64,000 nucleotides of DNA from Globisporangium splendens (GCA_006386115.1 VFIW01000109.1:1-64000), one strand, 5' to 3'; positions 21,481 to 32,065 are shown, counted from the stretch's first letter. Made by a program: numbers and translations. The notes: generated by a model not told the origin, from the letters alone.

Positions 21481-22504
21481 TCACACAGGCTGAGTTTCCA
21501 TGAACAAACTCGGCACTCCAACAGATGTCGGAGACACTATTGACTCATTGCACGAAGACGCAGACGATGGCGCACAGCGAACGACCATCACATTCGACTG
21601 CGGATGCACTTCTGAAACGGCAGCTGATCCTGGAGGATGGCTCAACGTGCGCACCCCACGTTCGCAGTAGAAGAAAAGCGTCGTAGCGCAACTGAGACTC
21701 ACCAGCATATCCAGACTGAAGACAGCGACCGCGAACACCAGCAACAGGGTGAATGTCCCGCAGACACTCTCCCAAAACGCAAAGTCACCGTGGCTAGCCA
21801 CGGATACAAACAGTAGTTGAAACAGTGCCACGGGAGCCCACAGCACGAGGTTGACAACACACAGCCCCAGTAGACCGCAGATGCACTTGATCAAAAGTAA
21901 ATAAAACAGCACCAAGAGCGACTCCGCTGAAATCTTGTCGAGACCAGACGCTAGACGCAACGGGGGGGGGGGGGTCGATACTCGAAGAAGTGAATGCAGC
22001 GGTTCATTGCCCTCGCTAGTCGCTTCAACTGGGATCCGGTTCTCAGAGCGCGACACCAAGTTCACGAGCATGACATCGGATTTCGCCAGGATTTCGACAA
22101 CCCTATTCGAAAAAGCAGGCGGAAGACCAGCACCCCAATGCAACAACAGAATGGGAGCAGCACAGTCGCGCATAGCAGCACAGCAAGCAGTAGCGTGCAC
22201 GCGACCACAGCTGCAAACGCATCCACGACGAGGAGCAGCATACACCGCAACGCATTCAGGACTCCCTGGTGGATGTGCGCTAAGCTAAGCTCCAGCGATG
22301 CTGCGGTTGCTTCATGTCATCACCTGGGAGAAGCACATCCACGGCGCCGTACGAGATGTGCGCTCTATCGCTGGTTCCATGGTGGTGGTACGCTGTAAGA
22401 GGGTCCTTCACGCTGTCGTTGGTTCCACGTTTCCGAGACGCATATGAGGTGCTGTCGTTATCCACGCAAGTTGCTGCAGTCAGGTTGAGCTCCAACTGCC
22501 ACAT
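21481..22504 (-). CDS. Putative multi-pass membrane protein, gene structure unresolved
   Basis: There are three coding-looking pieces on the minus strand. The first starts at ATG 22504 (MWQLELNLTAAT). A GT-AG intron of about 44 nt can join it to a very hydrophobic segment at about 22290-22090 (LVVDAFAAVVACTLLLAVLL, then CCCIGVLVF). A third piece, 21955-21481, carries two or three membrane spans (SLLVLFYLLLIKCICGLLGL, FTLLLVFAVAVFSLDMLV) and a Ser/Pro-rich tail. Between the second and third pieces, minus-strand C13 (21961-21973) precedes TCTAG and TTTCAG acceptors and looks like a polypyrimidine tract. I could not find a donor of matching phase, so either an intron or a frameshift is involved. 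I do not recognise the family. Confidence 0.45.
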
Positions 22505-23287
22505 TTGGAGATGAACCTGTCAAACAAGATGCTGTCGGTGGACACGATGGTTATCATGCATAACAGAGGCTTCGACTTTGACAGGAATGCCTAGCAATTG
22601 CTGTTGTCCATGGTGGAAAATTCAAAATCGTGCTACAGATATCACGAAAGGAGTGATACGATGCTTGCATGAAACATCCGTACTTCCCAGGCATTCGTAT
22701 ACTAAAGTCCGTGTCATTGCAGAAGCCCCTGTGCAGAATAGCCCCAATATGCGAATTAGCAGAATGGGGCAGGAATACAGTGCATATTGTCGTGGCATTC
22801 GCACACCTGCTTTGTCGTTCGATTTGCGAACTCAATTGGCATACACACTAATCCTGCTTGTTCATAGCGCATTTGGTATCGTAAATTTTGCGCCAACTTG
22901 GTGCTTTCAAACATTCTGTGCAAAGCCGTTGGAATGTGCCTTGCACAACTTCCCCATAGATTCTAATCCTCTATTCAATTGTATGGTTATCGTTCGTGAG
23001 ACAGCCTTTCTGTTGAATCAGAGTAAAAAGATGCAGATAAAGATTATCAATCTCTGTAAAGATGCTCCACTGCTGACACTTTGTATGGGATGAATATGGG
23101 TTCGCTTTGCCCAATTCCTTACAACAATGGAACAGCATGAGAGCAGACTTTGACACCTCCAGTTCCCTGCAACAATGATTGACGGGATATTCTGGACACT
23201 GATCCCGAATTTCCCGAATTATACAGGTTCGTCCCTTGCAGTAAAGAAATACCGAGTTCCAGTTCCAAGATCCACTAAATCGACGCA
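22505..23287. other. Intergenic region before the PIG-T gene
   Basis: The open frames here are short and lack family-like motifs. No RNA gene or repeat is visible. Confidence 0.4.
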
Positions 23288-25066
23288 ATGCTCCGCGTGG
23301 TGGTGCGTCTGCTGCTTTGTGTGAGCGCAGCAGTGCTTGGCGCGTCCATCGTCGTGCGCGCAGAATACACGGAAAGTCTGACGCTGCGGCCCCTGCCATA
23401 CTCAAACAAAGTGCTCGCACATTTCCACTTTGCCACGAAGGAGCCAAGTGCTGTGACTCGCTCGTCGTCGGACAGCGTGTTTCCGAAAGTGCTTCAGCAG
23501 ATTCTCACCAAGTACGGCGCCGAGTCATTTCACCTGACGTTCTCGCTTGGGAAGTATTCGGACGCGCGCTATGGTCCTGCGCAGGGTTTCAATTCGTCCA
23601 ATGCGATTGTAAACACACCATTTGGTGCGCGTCTACAAGTGCGGCTTCGTACGAATCGATCGTCAATTGAAGAAGGCGACATCACCACTGCGAGCGAAGA
23701 AGACATCCAACTGCGATGGCGAGGGATCACCGCAGAACTTGGCGGGATCTTCTCAGCCTCGCTGAACCAAATGGACAAAACGGTTGTAACGCGACCACTC
23801 TCCATTAATGTCGACCCGTCCGTCCTCGGTGCGTTTTCCATGGACAATGCAGCGTCCTCGCCAGACGTGCTTTTTCTCCACGCAGGACTTGCACGAGAAG
23901 AGATTTGTACGGAGAATCTCACGCCGTGGCTCAAGATGCTTCCCTGCAGATCGATCACCGGTCTGGGGAAGCTAATCGATCCGATCAAGTACCTCTCCGG
24001 GGAATATCTCTCTCTGTCATTATTCGCAGCGCAGTCGACGTCAAGCGGGGAATGGGCACTGCATCAGCATTTGACCACTGTCCAGGCGCTCAGTGCATCA
24101 GAAAGGAAGGCGTGGAGTCTACGTGATGTATTTTTAAAGAACCTGCCATCCGATGAGAAGGAGCTTGAATCGTGCCCGCTTGCAAAAGAAAGCACCATTT
24201 ACACTGAATTACCAAAAGAAGGCTTTACCGTTCAACAACCAGGAGATTTTGCGCAGAATCTCATCAACGATCACTCGTCGCGTGCAATGCCTGGAGCTCC
24301 CGTCGTGCACACAACTAGCTTGAATAACAGGCAAATCAGCTTGACCGATCCGTGGCTCAAGCTAAGCGGTGGCCAGCAAAGCACCCTCACTCCGAACCAG
24401 CCGCGCGACATTACGAATGTACATCGCTTTGTAACCGGGTACGGCCAAGTACACGGCGGCATTGCTGTTCGTTTGGAAAACAATCATCCTATATGTGCCA
24501 TGCGAGTGACGTATAACGATATCGTGCCCTGGTATCTGCGTCTGTACTTCAACACGTTCCAGGCAAAAGCATCCTTGTCTCCTGGTCATGCTGCCGAGTC
24601 AACCGAGTTGGTTCGAAAATTCCAGTTTGTGCCTGCGGATCTACGAGGGCACCCGAATCAGCTGCACTTGGAACTTGTGTTACCCGCGAACTCATCCCTA
24701 GTATTCTCGATTCAGTTGGATAAAGCATTTCTGCGGCTGTCCGAACACCCGCCGGACGCAAACCGAGGCTTTGATGTCCCGCCTGGGATTGCCACCTTCA
24801 TGCCAATCGCAGAAAATGTCGGCTACGGCTACGACCATCAGGCCGTGTGTGCGGCTCTTGGCGAAGATATGCGTGCATTCACGAGGACGCTGTTTACGGA
24901 ACCGCTGCTTGTGCCGCTCCCGACGCCAGATTTCAGTATGCCGTACAATGTGATCACGATGACCTCGACGGTCGTCGCGTTCTTTGTTGGGAGCATGCTG
25001 AATACGCTCTTGCGAAAGGCGCCTCGCATCAAGCAAATGATGGCAAAGGAACCTTCAGCAAAGTGA
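23288..25066 (+). CDS. PIGT: GPI transamidase subunit PIG-T (Gpi16)
   Basis: This is an intronless 592-residue gene. It starts with a signal peptide (about residues 1-25, hydrophobic LLLCVSAAVLGASIVV). A luminal domain follows with the family signatures ESLTLRPLPYSNKVLAHFHF, KYGAESFHLTFSLGKY and LRWRGITAELGGIFSASLNQM. A single C-terminal membrane span lies at about residues 558-578 (YNVITMTSTVVAFFVGSMLNTLL), followed by a short basic cytosolic tail. PIG-T is part of the ER complex that replaces a C-terminal peptide with a GPI anchor, and its length is typical. It is relevant here because the elicitin-like protein at 32066-32776 carries a GPI-type C-terminus. The start is the first ATG of the frame with a signal peptide immediately after it. 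Confidence 0.93.
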   Translation: MLRVVVRLLLCVSAAVLGASIVVRAEYTESLTLRPLPYSNKVLAHFHFATKEPSAVTRSSSDSVFPKVLQQILTKYGAESFHLTFSLGKYSDARYGPAQGFNSSNAIVNTPFGARLQVRLRTNRSSIEEGDITTASEEDIQLRWRGITAELGGIFSASLNQMDKTVVTRPLSINVDPSVLGAFSMDNAASSPDVLFLHAGLAREEICTENLTPWLKMLPCRSITGLGKLIDPIKYLSGEYLSLSLFAAQSTSSGEWALHQHLTTVQALSASERKAWSLRDVFLKNLPSDEKELESCPLAKESTIYTELPKEGFTVQQPGDFAQNLINDHSSRAMPGAPVVHTTSLNNRQISLTDPWLKLSGGQQSTLTPNQPRDITNVHRFVTGYGQVHGGIAVRLENNHPICAMRVTYNDIVPWYLRLYFNTFQAKASLSPGHAAESTELVRKFQFVPADLRGHPNQLHLELVLPANSSLVFSIQLDKAFLRLSEHPPDANRGFDVPPGIATFMPIAENVGYGYDHQAVCAALGEDMRAFTRTLFTEPLLVPLPTPDFSMPYNVITMTSTVVAFFVGSMLNTLLRKAPRIKQMMAKEPSAK

Positions 25067-25371
25067 CAACCTGGGGAAGAGATTATGCATGCTGGCAAGG
25101 CACGAGAATAGTAGCTTGCACTCACACCAAATACGCACGTTTTACATGGCACTTGTCACAACCTCCCAACACCGTGTTTGCTTCACTTCATTGGTACATA
25201 CAGCAAATTCTATTAGAATTTGTTATTCTCTTCTGATCCTCTTTCACGCATTTCTAAGCGACAGACGCCTTCGCTTCGGGTCCATCAGTCTAATCTCTCT
25301 TTGCTTTAACACATATAGAAATGTACATCCAAGTCGCGGGAAACAAACTCGCAAATACGTTTCCGATCTCT

Positions 25372-27195
25372 CTACAGCCCACTCTCGATGGCGTCGTGGC
25401 GTTTCTCAGCACTGTTATCGTGTCGCTTTCTCGCCACTTTAACCTGGTCCATGGCAAAACTGTACGCGCAAATGAGGCAGAAAAAAGCCCACGCACACCA
25501 TGAGAGCACGATGCGGAAGCCGACGCGGTAAGTGCAAGCAGTATCACACGCTCCACTTGGTAGGTCTGAGTCGTCACCACTCACATGGGGGGTGATAATG
25601 AAGTTCATGATCAATCCTGGGATGTAATTTGATGCTGCATACCCAAGAAGATTGTAGCTGGCATAAGCGACTGAGGATGCCAAAGGGCGCAAGCGTCTTG
25701 GCGCCGACGAAATCACGATCCCTGAGCACGCGGGCAAGATCGCACCTCCGCAGAACAACATGAGCCAAAGGAAGATCGCAATGTACACCGTGCTGCGAAA
25801 TAAAGTCACGGGAATTGACGCGAAGCCACCCAAGGCACCGAGCACCATGCACACACGAAGCGCTTCAGCTCGTTGATACAGACCAGCATAGCCGCCGAAT
25901 TGGTCGATAAGCCACCCGCCGAAGAAGACTCCAATGATCGGTCCCGTACCGCTGACGAGCAGATACGCAGTGTGAATTGTGTAGAGCGAGTCGTTCGTAT
26001 TGGTCGCGAGGTAGAGTGTCGTCCAGAACTGGATACCCGCAACGACAAAAAACAGCGCGGAGAGAGCCAACACGATGAAAACATACACTTTCTGCTGGAA
26101 GAGCAGCCCAAGGTTGACCAGACTGAGCGACAGGTCCTGGGACAGACTTGGTCGACGACCAGCGGCCTGGTTCAGTCGACTGAGCTCGTCATTAAACGCT
26201 TCGTCTTCGTCGTCGTCTTCCTCTTCGGTTTCATTCGCTGTGATGATCGAATCCACCATGATAATAGAGCGTCGTCTTTGATTGTGCAGGCGGATATGCG
26301 CCACTGGCACAAAGAAAATCAAGATCGCGAACGGCAGAATAGCCAAAAACTGGAAAAGGAACGGCCAGCGCCAGCAGTACATGCCCTGGCAGTAATTCGT
26401 GTCGGTGTCTACCATATCGTCGAAAAGATGGTCTCCAACGCTATTCATGGAACTGGACACCGCCGCGTTCAGCACTCCAGGAAACACCGACGACACGAAA
26501 CTGGCAGCAGTCGAGGTCACATTCGCAGCTCCCACTGAGAGCATGTCGACAGCAGCACCAGTGGTCGCCGACGGGTCGCTTGATGCGAGCCACACCGTGA
26601 CGGAGCCTGCAAAATAGCCCAACGTGATCCCAAGAGGGGTCGCAGCCTGCAAGTAGCTCATCCACGCACCGCGTTTGGCCTTTGGCGCGTACTCATGCAC
26701 CCACAGTGGCGAGTACACGCAGAAGAACGCCTGCGTGAGGCCAATAAATCCACGCGAACAGATCAGCAAAGACTTCGAGTACCATTTCAGCGTCGGGGTG
26801 AGCGCGAACGTAAACACCGCCAGGTTGTTCACCACTAGCGAGAGACCGAGCAACTGGCGAGGACAGAATTTGCGGAATAGCGTGCTGCACCACGGCGACG
26901 CAAGCGAAATGGAGATGTACACAATCGCACCCAACAGACCCTGCTCTTGAGGGCTGAGGTGGAAAGTCAGCGTGAATTGCTGCAACAGGGACGGAACAGC
27001 GCCAGCCTCCAGGTACATACATATCTGCGTGATGATGAGGTACTTGAACAGATACTCGGATTTTCCTGGGATGCGCGTGTATGACCCTGACGAAGGTGGT
27101 GGCGTGGGGCGACGCGCATGCAGAACAGGAGGCAGATCCGTCGGGTTGGCGTTAGACGAGACGGTGCCGTACGTTGTCGGAGTCTTCTGCGCCAT
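25372..27195 (-). CDS. Major facilitator superfamily transporter (Spinster-like)
   Basis: This is an intronless gene of 607 residues with start ATG at 27195. A cytosolic N-terminus of about 45 residues precedes twelve predicted membrane spans. The first half contains QEQGLLGAIVYISISLASPW and SRGFIGLTQAFFCVYSPLWV, followed by DEYAP-like HEYAPKAKRGAW. This is the MFS loop motif arrangement seen in Spinster and related sphingolipid or organic-anion transporters. A long extracytosolic insert (about residues 205-275, Ser/Thr-rich with an N-glycosylation site) sits between spans 5 and 6. An acidic loop (ETEEEDDDEDEAFNDE) lies in the central cytosolic segment. The substrate cannot be told from sequence. 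Confidence 0.85.
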   Translation of the reverse strand: MAQKTPTTYGTVSSNANPTDLPPVLHARRPTPPPSSGSYTRIPGKSEYLFKYLIITQICMYLEAGAVPSLLQQFTLTFHLSPQEQGLLGAIVYISISLASPWCSTLFRKFCPRQLLGLSLVVNNLAVFTFALTPTLKWYSKSLLICSRGFIGLTQAFFCVYSPLWVHEYAPKAKRGAWMSYLQAATPLGITLGYFAGSVTVWLASSDPSATTGAAVDMLSVGAANVTSTAASFVSSVFPGVLNAAVSSSMNSVGDHLFDDMVDTDTNYCQGMYCWRWPFLFQFLAILPFAILIFFVPVAHIRLHNQRRRSIIMVDSIITANETEEEDDDEDEAFNDELSRLNQAAGRRPSLSQDLSLSLVNLGLLFQQKVYVFIVLALSALFFVVAGIQFWTTLYLATNTNDSLYTIHTAYLLVSGTGPIIGVFFGGWLIDQFGGYAGLYQRAEALRVCMVLGALGGFASIPVTLFRSTVYIAIFLWLMLFCGGAILPACSGIVISSAPRRLRPLASSVAYASYNLLGYAASNYIPGLIMNFIITPHVSGDDSDLPSGACDTACTYRVGFRIVLSWCAWAFFCLICAYSFAMDQVKVARKRHDNSAEKRHDAIESGL

Positions 27196-28032
27196 GCTTC
27201 TCTTCTCTCCTCTCGTAGCCGGCGTAGTCGGAGGTGTTTGCGGCGAGAGCGCGACGACTGCAGGCGAGTCTTCGTCTCTTTGCTGGGGTCGTTCTTCTTC
27301 TGGTCGTCGCGTCCGTCGTCCTGCCCCGAGAAGCTCAAATGGCAGCTGACATTACCTAGCTCCACCCTACCCACTCAGAGAACATGACTAGTTTAAAGAC
27401 CTGTTTTAGTGTTCAACACACTAAACACAAGCCAACAGTTGTTCCGTGTGGCCCACGCCAAGATACATCGAACCGTGTGAGGTGAGACAGAGCAGGATGG
27501 AATGGAGATGCGGATCTCTCTGTCGGAAGGCACGACAGCCGACGATTTCGCATCCGCTGATCAATCGCATTTCGCCTTGGCTCTCTTGTGTGTGTGCGCG
27601 CGCGCTCGTCTTGCAGTGGTGAGGTCGAGTCGCGAAATGGCCAAGATGAAGGCATATGCGACCATGCCACTGTAACGTTGTCGTATTTTTAGGAGCCGCG
27701 CCAGCACATGGGAGCAACGCATGGAGTTTCACTTCTACTCGTCTTCTCGAGGCGTTCGTTTTTTCACAACAGAATATTCGACCGAAAAACATGCTGGCAG
27801 AGCAGGACCAAGCACGATGACCACCCGGCCAAACTGAAGCAGACAGCAGCAAAAGACCATCGCCCACTCTCGGATTCCTCGGTCTGCTTCAACGTCCTTC
27901 TCGTTCTACAAGAACGCGAAGGCGTACCTTGTGCTGCATATCTGCATCCACGCAAGACTCACTCTCATCATCACAATCGTCTTCCAGTTGGTATCGTCTC
28001 TTTCTTGCTGCCCTCCAGTATCGACTGTCACC
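27196..28032. other. Divergent intergenic region between the MFS and DUF4360-like genes
   Basis: About 840 bp with no supported gene. It includes a TGTGTGTGCGCGCGCGC alternating purine-pyrimidine stretch (about 27588-27604) that could adopt unusual DNA structure. Confidence 0.4.
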
Positions 28033-28707
28033 ATGCGCCTTGACACCTATAAAATCGTTGCAGTTGTGCTCGCTCTCATGTCGTTCTTTTGTGGACTCGG
28101 TAGCGCCAAGAATTCGTCCGAACCAGTGTACACGATTGGCGCCCTCGCTGTCGCTGGAACCGGGTGCCCTCCGAACACTGCCCAAGTGATCCCTTCCTCG
28201 GATGCAACGGGGGTCTCGGTGATCTTTTCCGCGTTTCAAGCATCCACTGATGGGACTCGAACTCACCAGCGCCAGTCGTGCAGCATTGCAGTTCCAATCC
28301 AAGCGCGTCCCGGTCAGTCGATCGGGCTCTTTAAGGTGGATTATCGCGGCTACGTGTACGTCCCTAACGTCACGGAGGCATCGGCGTCGTTCTCGAACGA
28401 GCACTTCTTCGCAGGGCAAACGGGTATCAAGGTCAAGCGCACGCTCAACCCTGGTGACGAGCAAGATATCTTCGAGTCCAACAGCATCAACTTTCAGTCG
28501 ATTATCTGGTCGCCGTGTAGCGGTCCGACGAATTTTCGCATCAACACTGCGATTTCAGCTGTGAAACCCGTCAACTCGCATGAAGACGTGTTGATCATGA
28601 TTGATTCCGTGGACTCGACCGTGAAAGGCAACATCCAAGTTGCAGTGGCTACGAGAGTGCGTTGCTTGAATGATACTGACAGCGGCATCGCACTCCGTGT
28701 TGACTAA
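28033..28707 (+). CDS. Secreted DUF4360-like protein
   Basis: The protein has 224 residues and the start ATG at 28033. A signal peptide spans residues 1-25 (IVAVVLALMSFFCGLGSA). The mature part begins with the GTGCPPNTAQV motif typical of DUF4360 proteins. It then shows SVIFSAFQA and the paired Cys of SCSIAVPIQARPGQSIGL, followed by DYRGYVYVP. Several N-glycosylation sites are present (NSS, NVT, NDT). DUF4360 proteins are secreted beta-rich proteins of unknown function found in fungi, oomycetes and bacteria. The gene is intronless and probably encodes an extracellular or wall-associated protein. Confidence 0.8.
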   Translation: MRLDTYKIVAVVLALMSFFCGLGSAKNSSEPVYTIGALAVAGTGCPPNTAQVIPSSDATGVSVIFSAFQASTDGTRTHQRQSCSIAVPIQARPGQSIGLFKVDYRGYVYVPNVTEASASFSNEHFFAGQTGIKVKRTLNPGDEQDIFESNSINFQSIIWSPCSGPTNFRINTAISAVKPVNSHEDVLIMIDSVDSTVKGNIQVAVATRVRCLNDTDSGIALRVD

Positions 28708-28945
28708 AGATTGCCGAAAGAAGGCAATCGAACTGCACATGGAACCAAGTTGTGAAGTTTCCTGCACATTGACCAAGTATCCAACTAAAGGACAAACAAG
28801 AACGTATGTGTCCGTGAAAATCATACATTTACATTAGTGATATTGTATCGGTGAGACAGAAACCGTTTCTATACATATTGTGGCTTTGGCTTTCATACTC
28901 CCTCTGAGCTTCTTGGGTCATCGTCAGAGTTTCGTTTGGGTGACT

Positions 28946-29272
28946 CTATTGGTGTTCGCCGTTGTCGCGCGCTCGCAATTTGGCGGCGTGATGCAGGTGC
29001 TGCTCGCGCTGGCACGACTCGTTTAGCCGCGACTGGGCACGCGCGCGCTGGAAGCGGATCCAATCCTGGGTCTCCAGCTCGTCTTCCGTGTCTTCCTCGT
29101 CGCCGCTGGTCCCGTCCAATCCACTCGCGTAGAACGCGTACAGTGGATCCGCCACAGAAGCGACGGAGCGTGAGTGGCTGGCGTTTGCAACGCTGGAATC
29201 AGCATTCAAAGGCGCTTTGCCGCTCTCCTCCGCGGTCGGCGACATCATCGACTCCTGTGACGCCGTGGACAT
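28946..29272 (-). CDS. Small acidic/Ser-rich hypothetical protein
   Basis: This is a 108-residue frame with start ATG at 29272, chosen because the longer reading has no ATG before an upstream stop. It contains a Ser-rich N-terminus, an acidic run (SGDEEDTEDELETQDW) and a basic helical C-terminus (RFQRARAQSRLNES). Codon use and composition look coding, and the frame sits between genes of known families. I do not recognise it. An upstream exon is possible. Confidence 0.45.
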   Translation of the reverse strand: MSTASQESMMSPTAEESGKAPLNADSSVANASHSRSVASVADPLYAFYASGLDGTSGDEEDTEDELETQDWIRFQRARAQSRLNESCQREQHLHHAAKLRARDNGEHQ

Positions 29273-29708
29273 GTCGCGCTCGCTCTCTCCAGACCAATTC
29301 GTCAGCAACGCAGAGCTTCAGTTTGATGCTTCAGTTTGCGTGCGCACGCAACGGACGAGACAGCTGACCGACGAGAAGGAGAGCGAGAGACCCGGAGAGC
29401 AAGCGTGCAAGCGTGAGTGCGAGCGGATCGTCCCGCGGACGAGTGAGGAAATCTCCGAATGGCATCGCGGAGCTGAACGCAGCAGCCCAGGCGCTGGCTG
29501 TGCCAAACGCTGGACAATAGAGCCGCACGACAGGCGAAGCTAATCTCAACTGCACCTGACCCAAAGAGACGTTCCAAGAACGCCCTGCCTATGCGCCACT
29601 CCGCCCCCATCACATGACGCCAGAACGCCGCAAACGAGAAAAAACAAACAAAAACAAAAACAAAAAACGATGCGTTTAAAACACATGTATTATTCACCAC
29701 ACTCCACA
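29273..29708. other. Intergenic stretch with an A-rich (AAAAAC)n tract
   Basis: No gene is supported. An AAAACAAACAAAAAC-type run lies at about 29638-29667, just outside the stop of the zinc-finger gene at 29709. Confidence 0.4.
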
Positions 29709-30581
29709 TCATACAAACACGAGCCCAAACTCCTCTTCGATGACGACGACGCCGGGCTCTTCATGAAACGCCGCTGCGTCTCGTGGCGACTCCAGCGCCG
29801 CCGAACCATCCTGCCGTTGCTGGCGACCGTGACTCTTCTTATCCCCGTCGAGACGCCGTTGGATGCCTTCGCACAGATCTCGGGCATCTTTGCTCAGGTC
29901 GTCGTTGCGACGGATGCGAGCGCTGTTGGGTGGCGCGCCACGGACGTCCGACGAGCTGCTCAGCACAAACTGCTTGCTCTCGAGATCCAAATCCAACGTG
30001 ATCGGCCGGCGACTGTCCATATCGCCGCGCGCCTCTACTTCTTCATAAAACTGCTGCTCCGTGTCGATCACCGTAGTGCGTGCGGCACTCGTTTCGTCGT
30101 ACAGCACGAGGGTCTCCATATGCTGCTGCGCCGCGCGGTCAATCTCGTGCTCGTCCAGCTCTTCGTACCGCAATTCTGTACCGCAAAACGCACACGTGCG
30201 GCCGCCATTGTGCTCGATCTTCCCGCACTGCAAGCAGTTGATAATCCGCGAGTGCATGATCTTCGGTGCATTGTGCTTTTTACTCTTCGGCTGTTTAATA
30301 CGCGAGTTGGGAACTGCAGCTGGTGGTACAAGAGCGGACGGCGCTGACGGTTGCTGCTTCTTGGGCTTCGCAGCCGCATTCGGCTTGGTAAAGAGTCGGG
30401 TGGCGATCGCCTCGGCGCGCGACGGTGGAAGGCCAAGTAACTCCGTCAGGTACGGCACCGCATCCTGCTTGGTCGCGAAGGCGCTGAAGATGTACGCCGT
30501 GATGTCGTCCACTTCGGAGAAGCCCAACGCGCTCGTGAGTTCCCCCTTGAGCCACACTTGTGTCGTCGCGTCGGAGTTCAT
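29709..30581 (-). CDS. TRIP4/ASC-1-type C2HC5 zinc-finger protein
   Basis: The protein has 290 residues and start ATG at 30581 (MNSDATTQ). The N-terminal part contains short helical segments (DITAYIFSAFATKQDAVPYL, then LGLPPSRAEAIATRLF) that match the small N-terminal domain of activating signal cointegrator 1. The defining feature is the zinc finger at residues about 116-133, with C-x2-C-x4-H-x5-C-x2-C spacing (NCLQCGKIEHNGGRTCAFCG). TRIP4 proteins act in the ASC-1 complex, in transcription and in ribosome-quality control. The C-terminal ASCH RNA-binding domain of animal TRIP4 is not present; the protein ends in an acidic tail instead. It is therefore a short form of the family. Confidence 0.82.
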   Translation of the reverse strand: MNSDATTQVWLKGELTSALGFSEVDDITAYIFSAFATKQDAVPYLTELLGLPPSRAEAIATRLFTKPNAAAKPKKQQPSAPSALVPPAAVPNSRIKQPKSKKHNAPKIMHSRIINCLQCGKIEHNGGRTCAFCGTELRYEELDEHEIDRAAQQHMETLVLYDETSAARTTVIDTEQQFYEEVEARGDMDSRRPITLDLDLESKQFVLSSSSDVRGAPPNSARIRRNDDLSKDARDLCEGIQRRLDGDKKSHGRQQRQDGSAALESPRDAAAFHEEPGVVVIEEEFGLVFV

Positions 30582-31083
30582 GTTTGTCGCGCGAATTATT
30601 ACTTTCTGACAGAAAAATCCCACCTGTCGCAGCTGCAAGCAAAATGCCGTTTGTGTGGACCACGCGATTATACTGTATTAAGTTAGCTGGCACACGACCA
30701 AGCGAAATCAGAGCGGAATGTTCCTTGCGGAAGATTGGACGCTTGTCTCTTGTGGATGTGCCTCATCACACAGTGGACACAAATCTCGATGTTCTCCCTC
30801 GTTTCCAGATTGGAAATGGACTTTCGTCTCCAGAATGTGTAATTCGCATACACCAACCGCAGAAGAAGAGGTGTTCAAGATTCGCTTCAACAGAGCAGAA
30901 GTGGTGTTGCCATTGGGCGACTACCGAAACGACAGCGTCGCGAACCTGAACGTAAACCTTTATTGTGTTTGTGTTATGCTTCACGGATAACTAGAATAGG
31001 TCACGAGGCATGATCTCTGATAAATTAATCTTTGCCTGCCATGAGGGCCATGGATGCAGCGTTTGCTTGACTTGGGGTCTCAG

Positions 31084-31200
31084 CTACTTCTTTCCACCCT
31101 TCTTGCCGCCTTTCTTGTTGTCTTGAGTGGGTGCTTCCTTCGCTGGTGCGGCTTGCTTGGATGGCGCTGCTGATTTTGCGGCCGGAGCACCATTTCGTTT
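31084..31200 (-). CDS. Possible C-terminal exon of a small Lys/Ala-rich protein
   Basis: On the minus strand a frame reads NGAPAAKSAAPSKQAAPAKE and ends in KKGGKKGGKK with a stop at 31086-31084. Its composition looks coding, but its upstream continuation is closed by a TGA near 31205. Another frame immediately upstream (31205-31290) reads IKFGIECSRTLDSFVMNCAK and could be the preceding exon. I could not find a convincing splice pair or ATG before the divergent gene at 31354. It may be a remnant, or a gene whose first exons I cannot resolve. Confidence 0.25.
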   Translation of the reverse strand, partial: KRNGAPAAKSAAPSKQAAPAKEAPTQDNKKGGKKGGKK

Positions 31201-31353
31201 CGATTCTCAGTTGCCACGACTCGGCTTTTGCGCAGTTCATCACGAAGGAATCTAAAGTTCGACTGCACTCGATGCCGAACTTAATGAGGTCTAAGTGCGA
31301 TGTGACAAGACCCGAACTTTACGCAGCATCCCACTCGACGAGTTGCATGCAGC

Positions 31354-31878
31354 ATGTCGTTCCTGCTGGGAGACGCCTACGGCTCTGGGAGCAGCAGCAG
31401 CAGCGACGCCGAGAGTGATGACGACACCCAGACGCGGCAGCCTCAGGCCACTGGCTGCGAGTTGAAGCCCACAGTGACACTTCCGTCCGCAGACAGCATT
31501 TTGGAGAGCATCTCAACCGCGACGGCGTCCTTCCGCGCTCCCCACGTCACCAGCAACCAGTCTGGCACACAATCTATCGTCGAGATCGACCACTTTGCAG
31601 AGGAAGAAAACGCCAAAGCGGAGAGAAGAGAGGCTGAGAACAAACGTCATCGTGAGAAGGAGGACGCATACGTTCCGAAAGTCCCTGTTGGTACAAAGCG
31701 CGTCGCGGCAGCTGCCAGTGTGGAAGCAGAATCGCGCGGTGGTGCTGCCAAGAAAGAGAAGAAGGACGCGAAGGAGCGGGTGAAGGCTCAGCGCTCGAAA
31801 GGTCAGGCAGGGATTGGTAGCGACTTTCGATCTTGGAAATCGGAAGCAGAGATGCAGATGAGACAACAATATGACTAG
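31354..31878 (+). CDS. Small charged hypothetical protein
   Basis: The protein has 174 residues. Residues 10-25 are Ser/Asp-rich, a central basic-acidic helical region follows (about 80-110), and the C-terminus has a distinctive ending: VKAQRSKGQAGIGSDFRSWK then SEAEMQMRQQYD. That tail looks like a conserved short motif in nuclear or RNA-related small proteins, but I cannot name the family. The gene is intronless and starts at the first ATG, with G and C nearby in a favourable context (AGCATGTCG). It is transcribed away from the minus-strand genes to its left. Confidence 0.6.
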   Translation: MSFLLGDAYGSGSSSSSDAESDDDTQTRQPQATGCELKPTVTLPSADSILESISTATASFRAPHVTSNQSGTQSIVEIDHFAEEENAKAERREAENKRHREKEDAYVPKVPVGTKRVAAAASVEAESRGGAAKKEKKDAKERVKAQRSKGQAGIGSDFRSWKSEAEMQMRQQYD

Positions 31879-32065
31879 AAGGAGCTAAATGGTACACAAG
31901 CATCAGGAGACAGCATGGTGGCGTGCAAAACACTGTCGAAGGTGTCGGTTATTTGTGAAATGGCCTGATTCGTGTTGAGAATATGTGAGAAAATACTATT
32001 CCTTCGGTGATAAAAGGTAACGAGTTTGCATTTTGCATTTGTGGCTATACTGATCATTGCACAGG

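Noticed and set aside
25873..26538. A 221-codon frame antisense to the MFS transporter
   Set aside because: It is a shadow of the transporter's codon bias, rich in Arg/Glu/Asp, with no independent motif.
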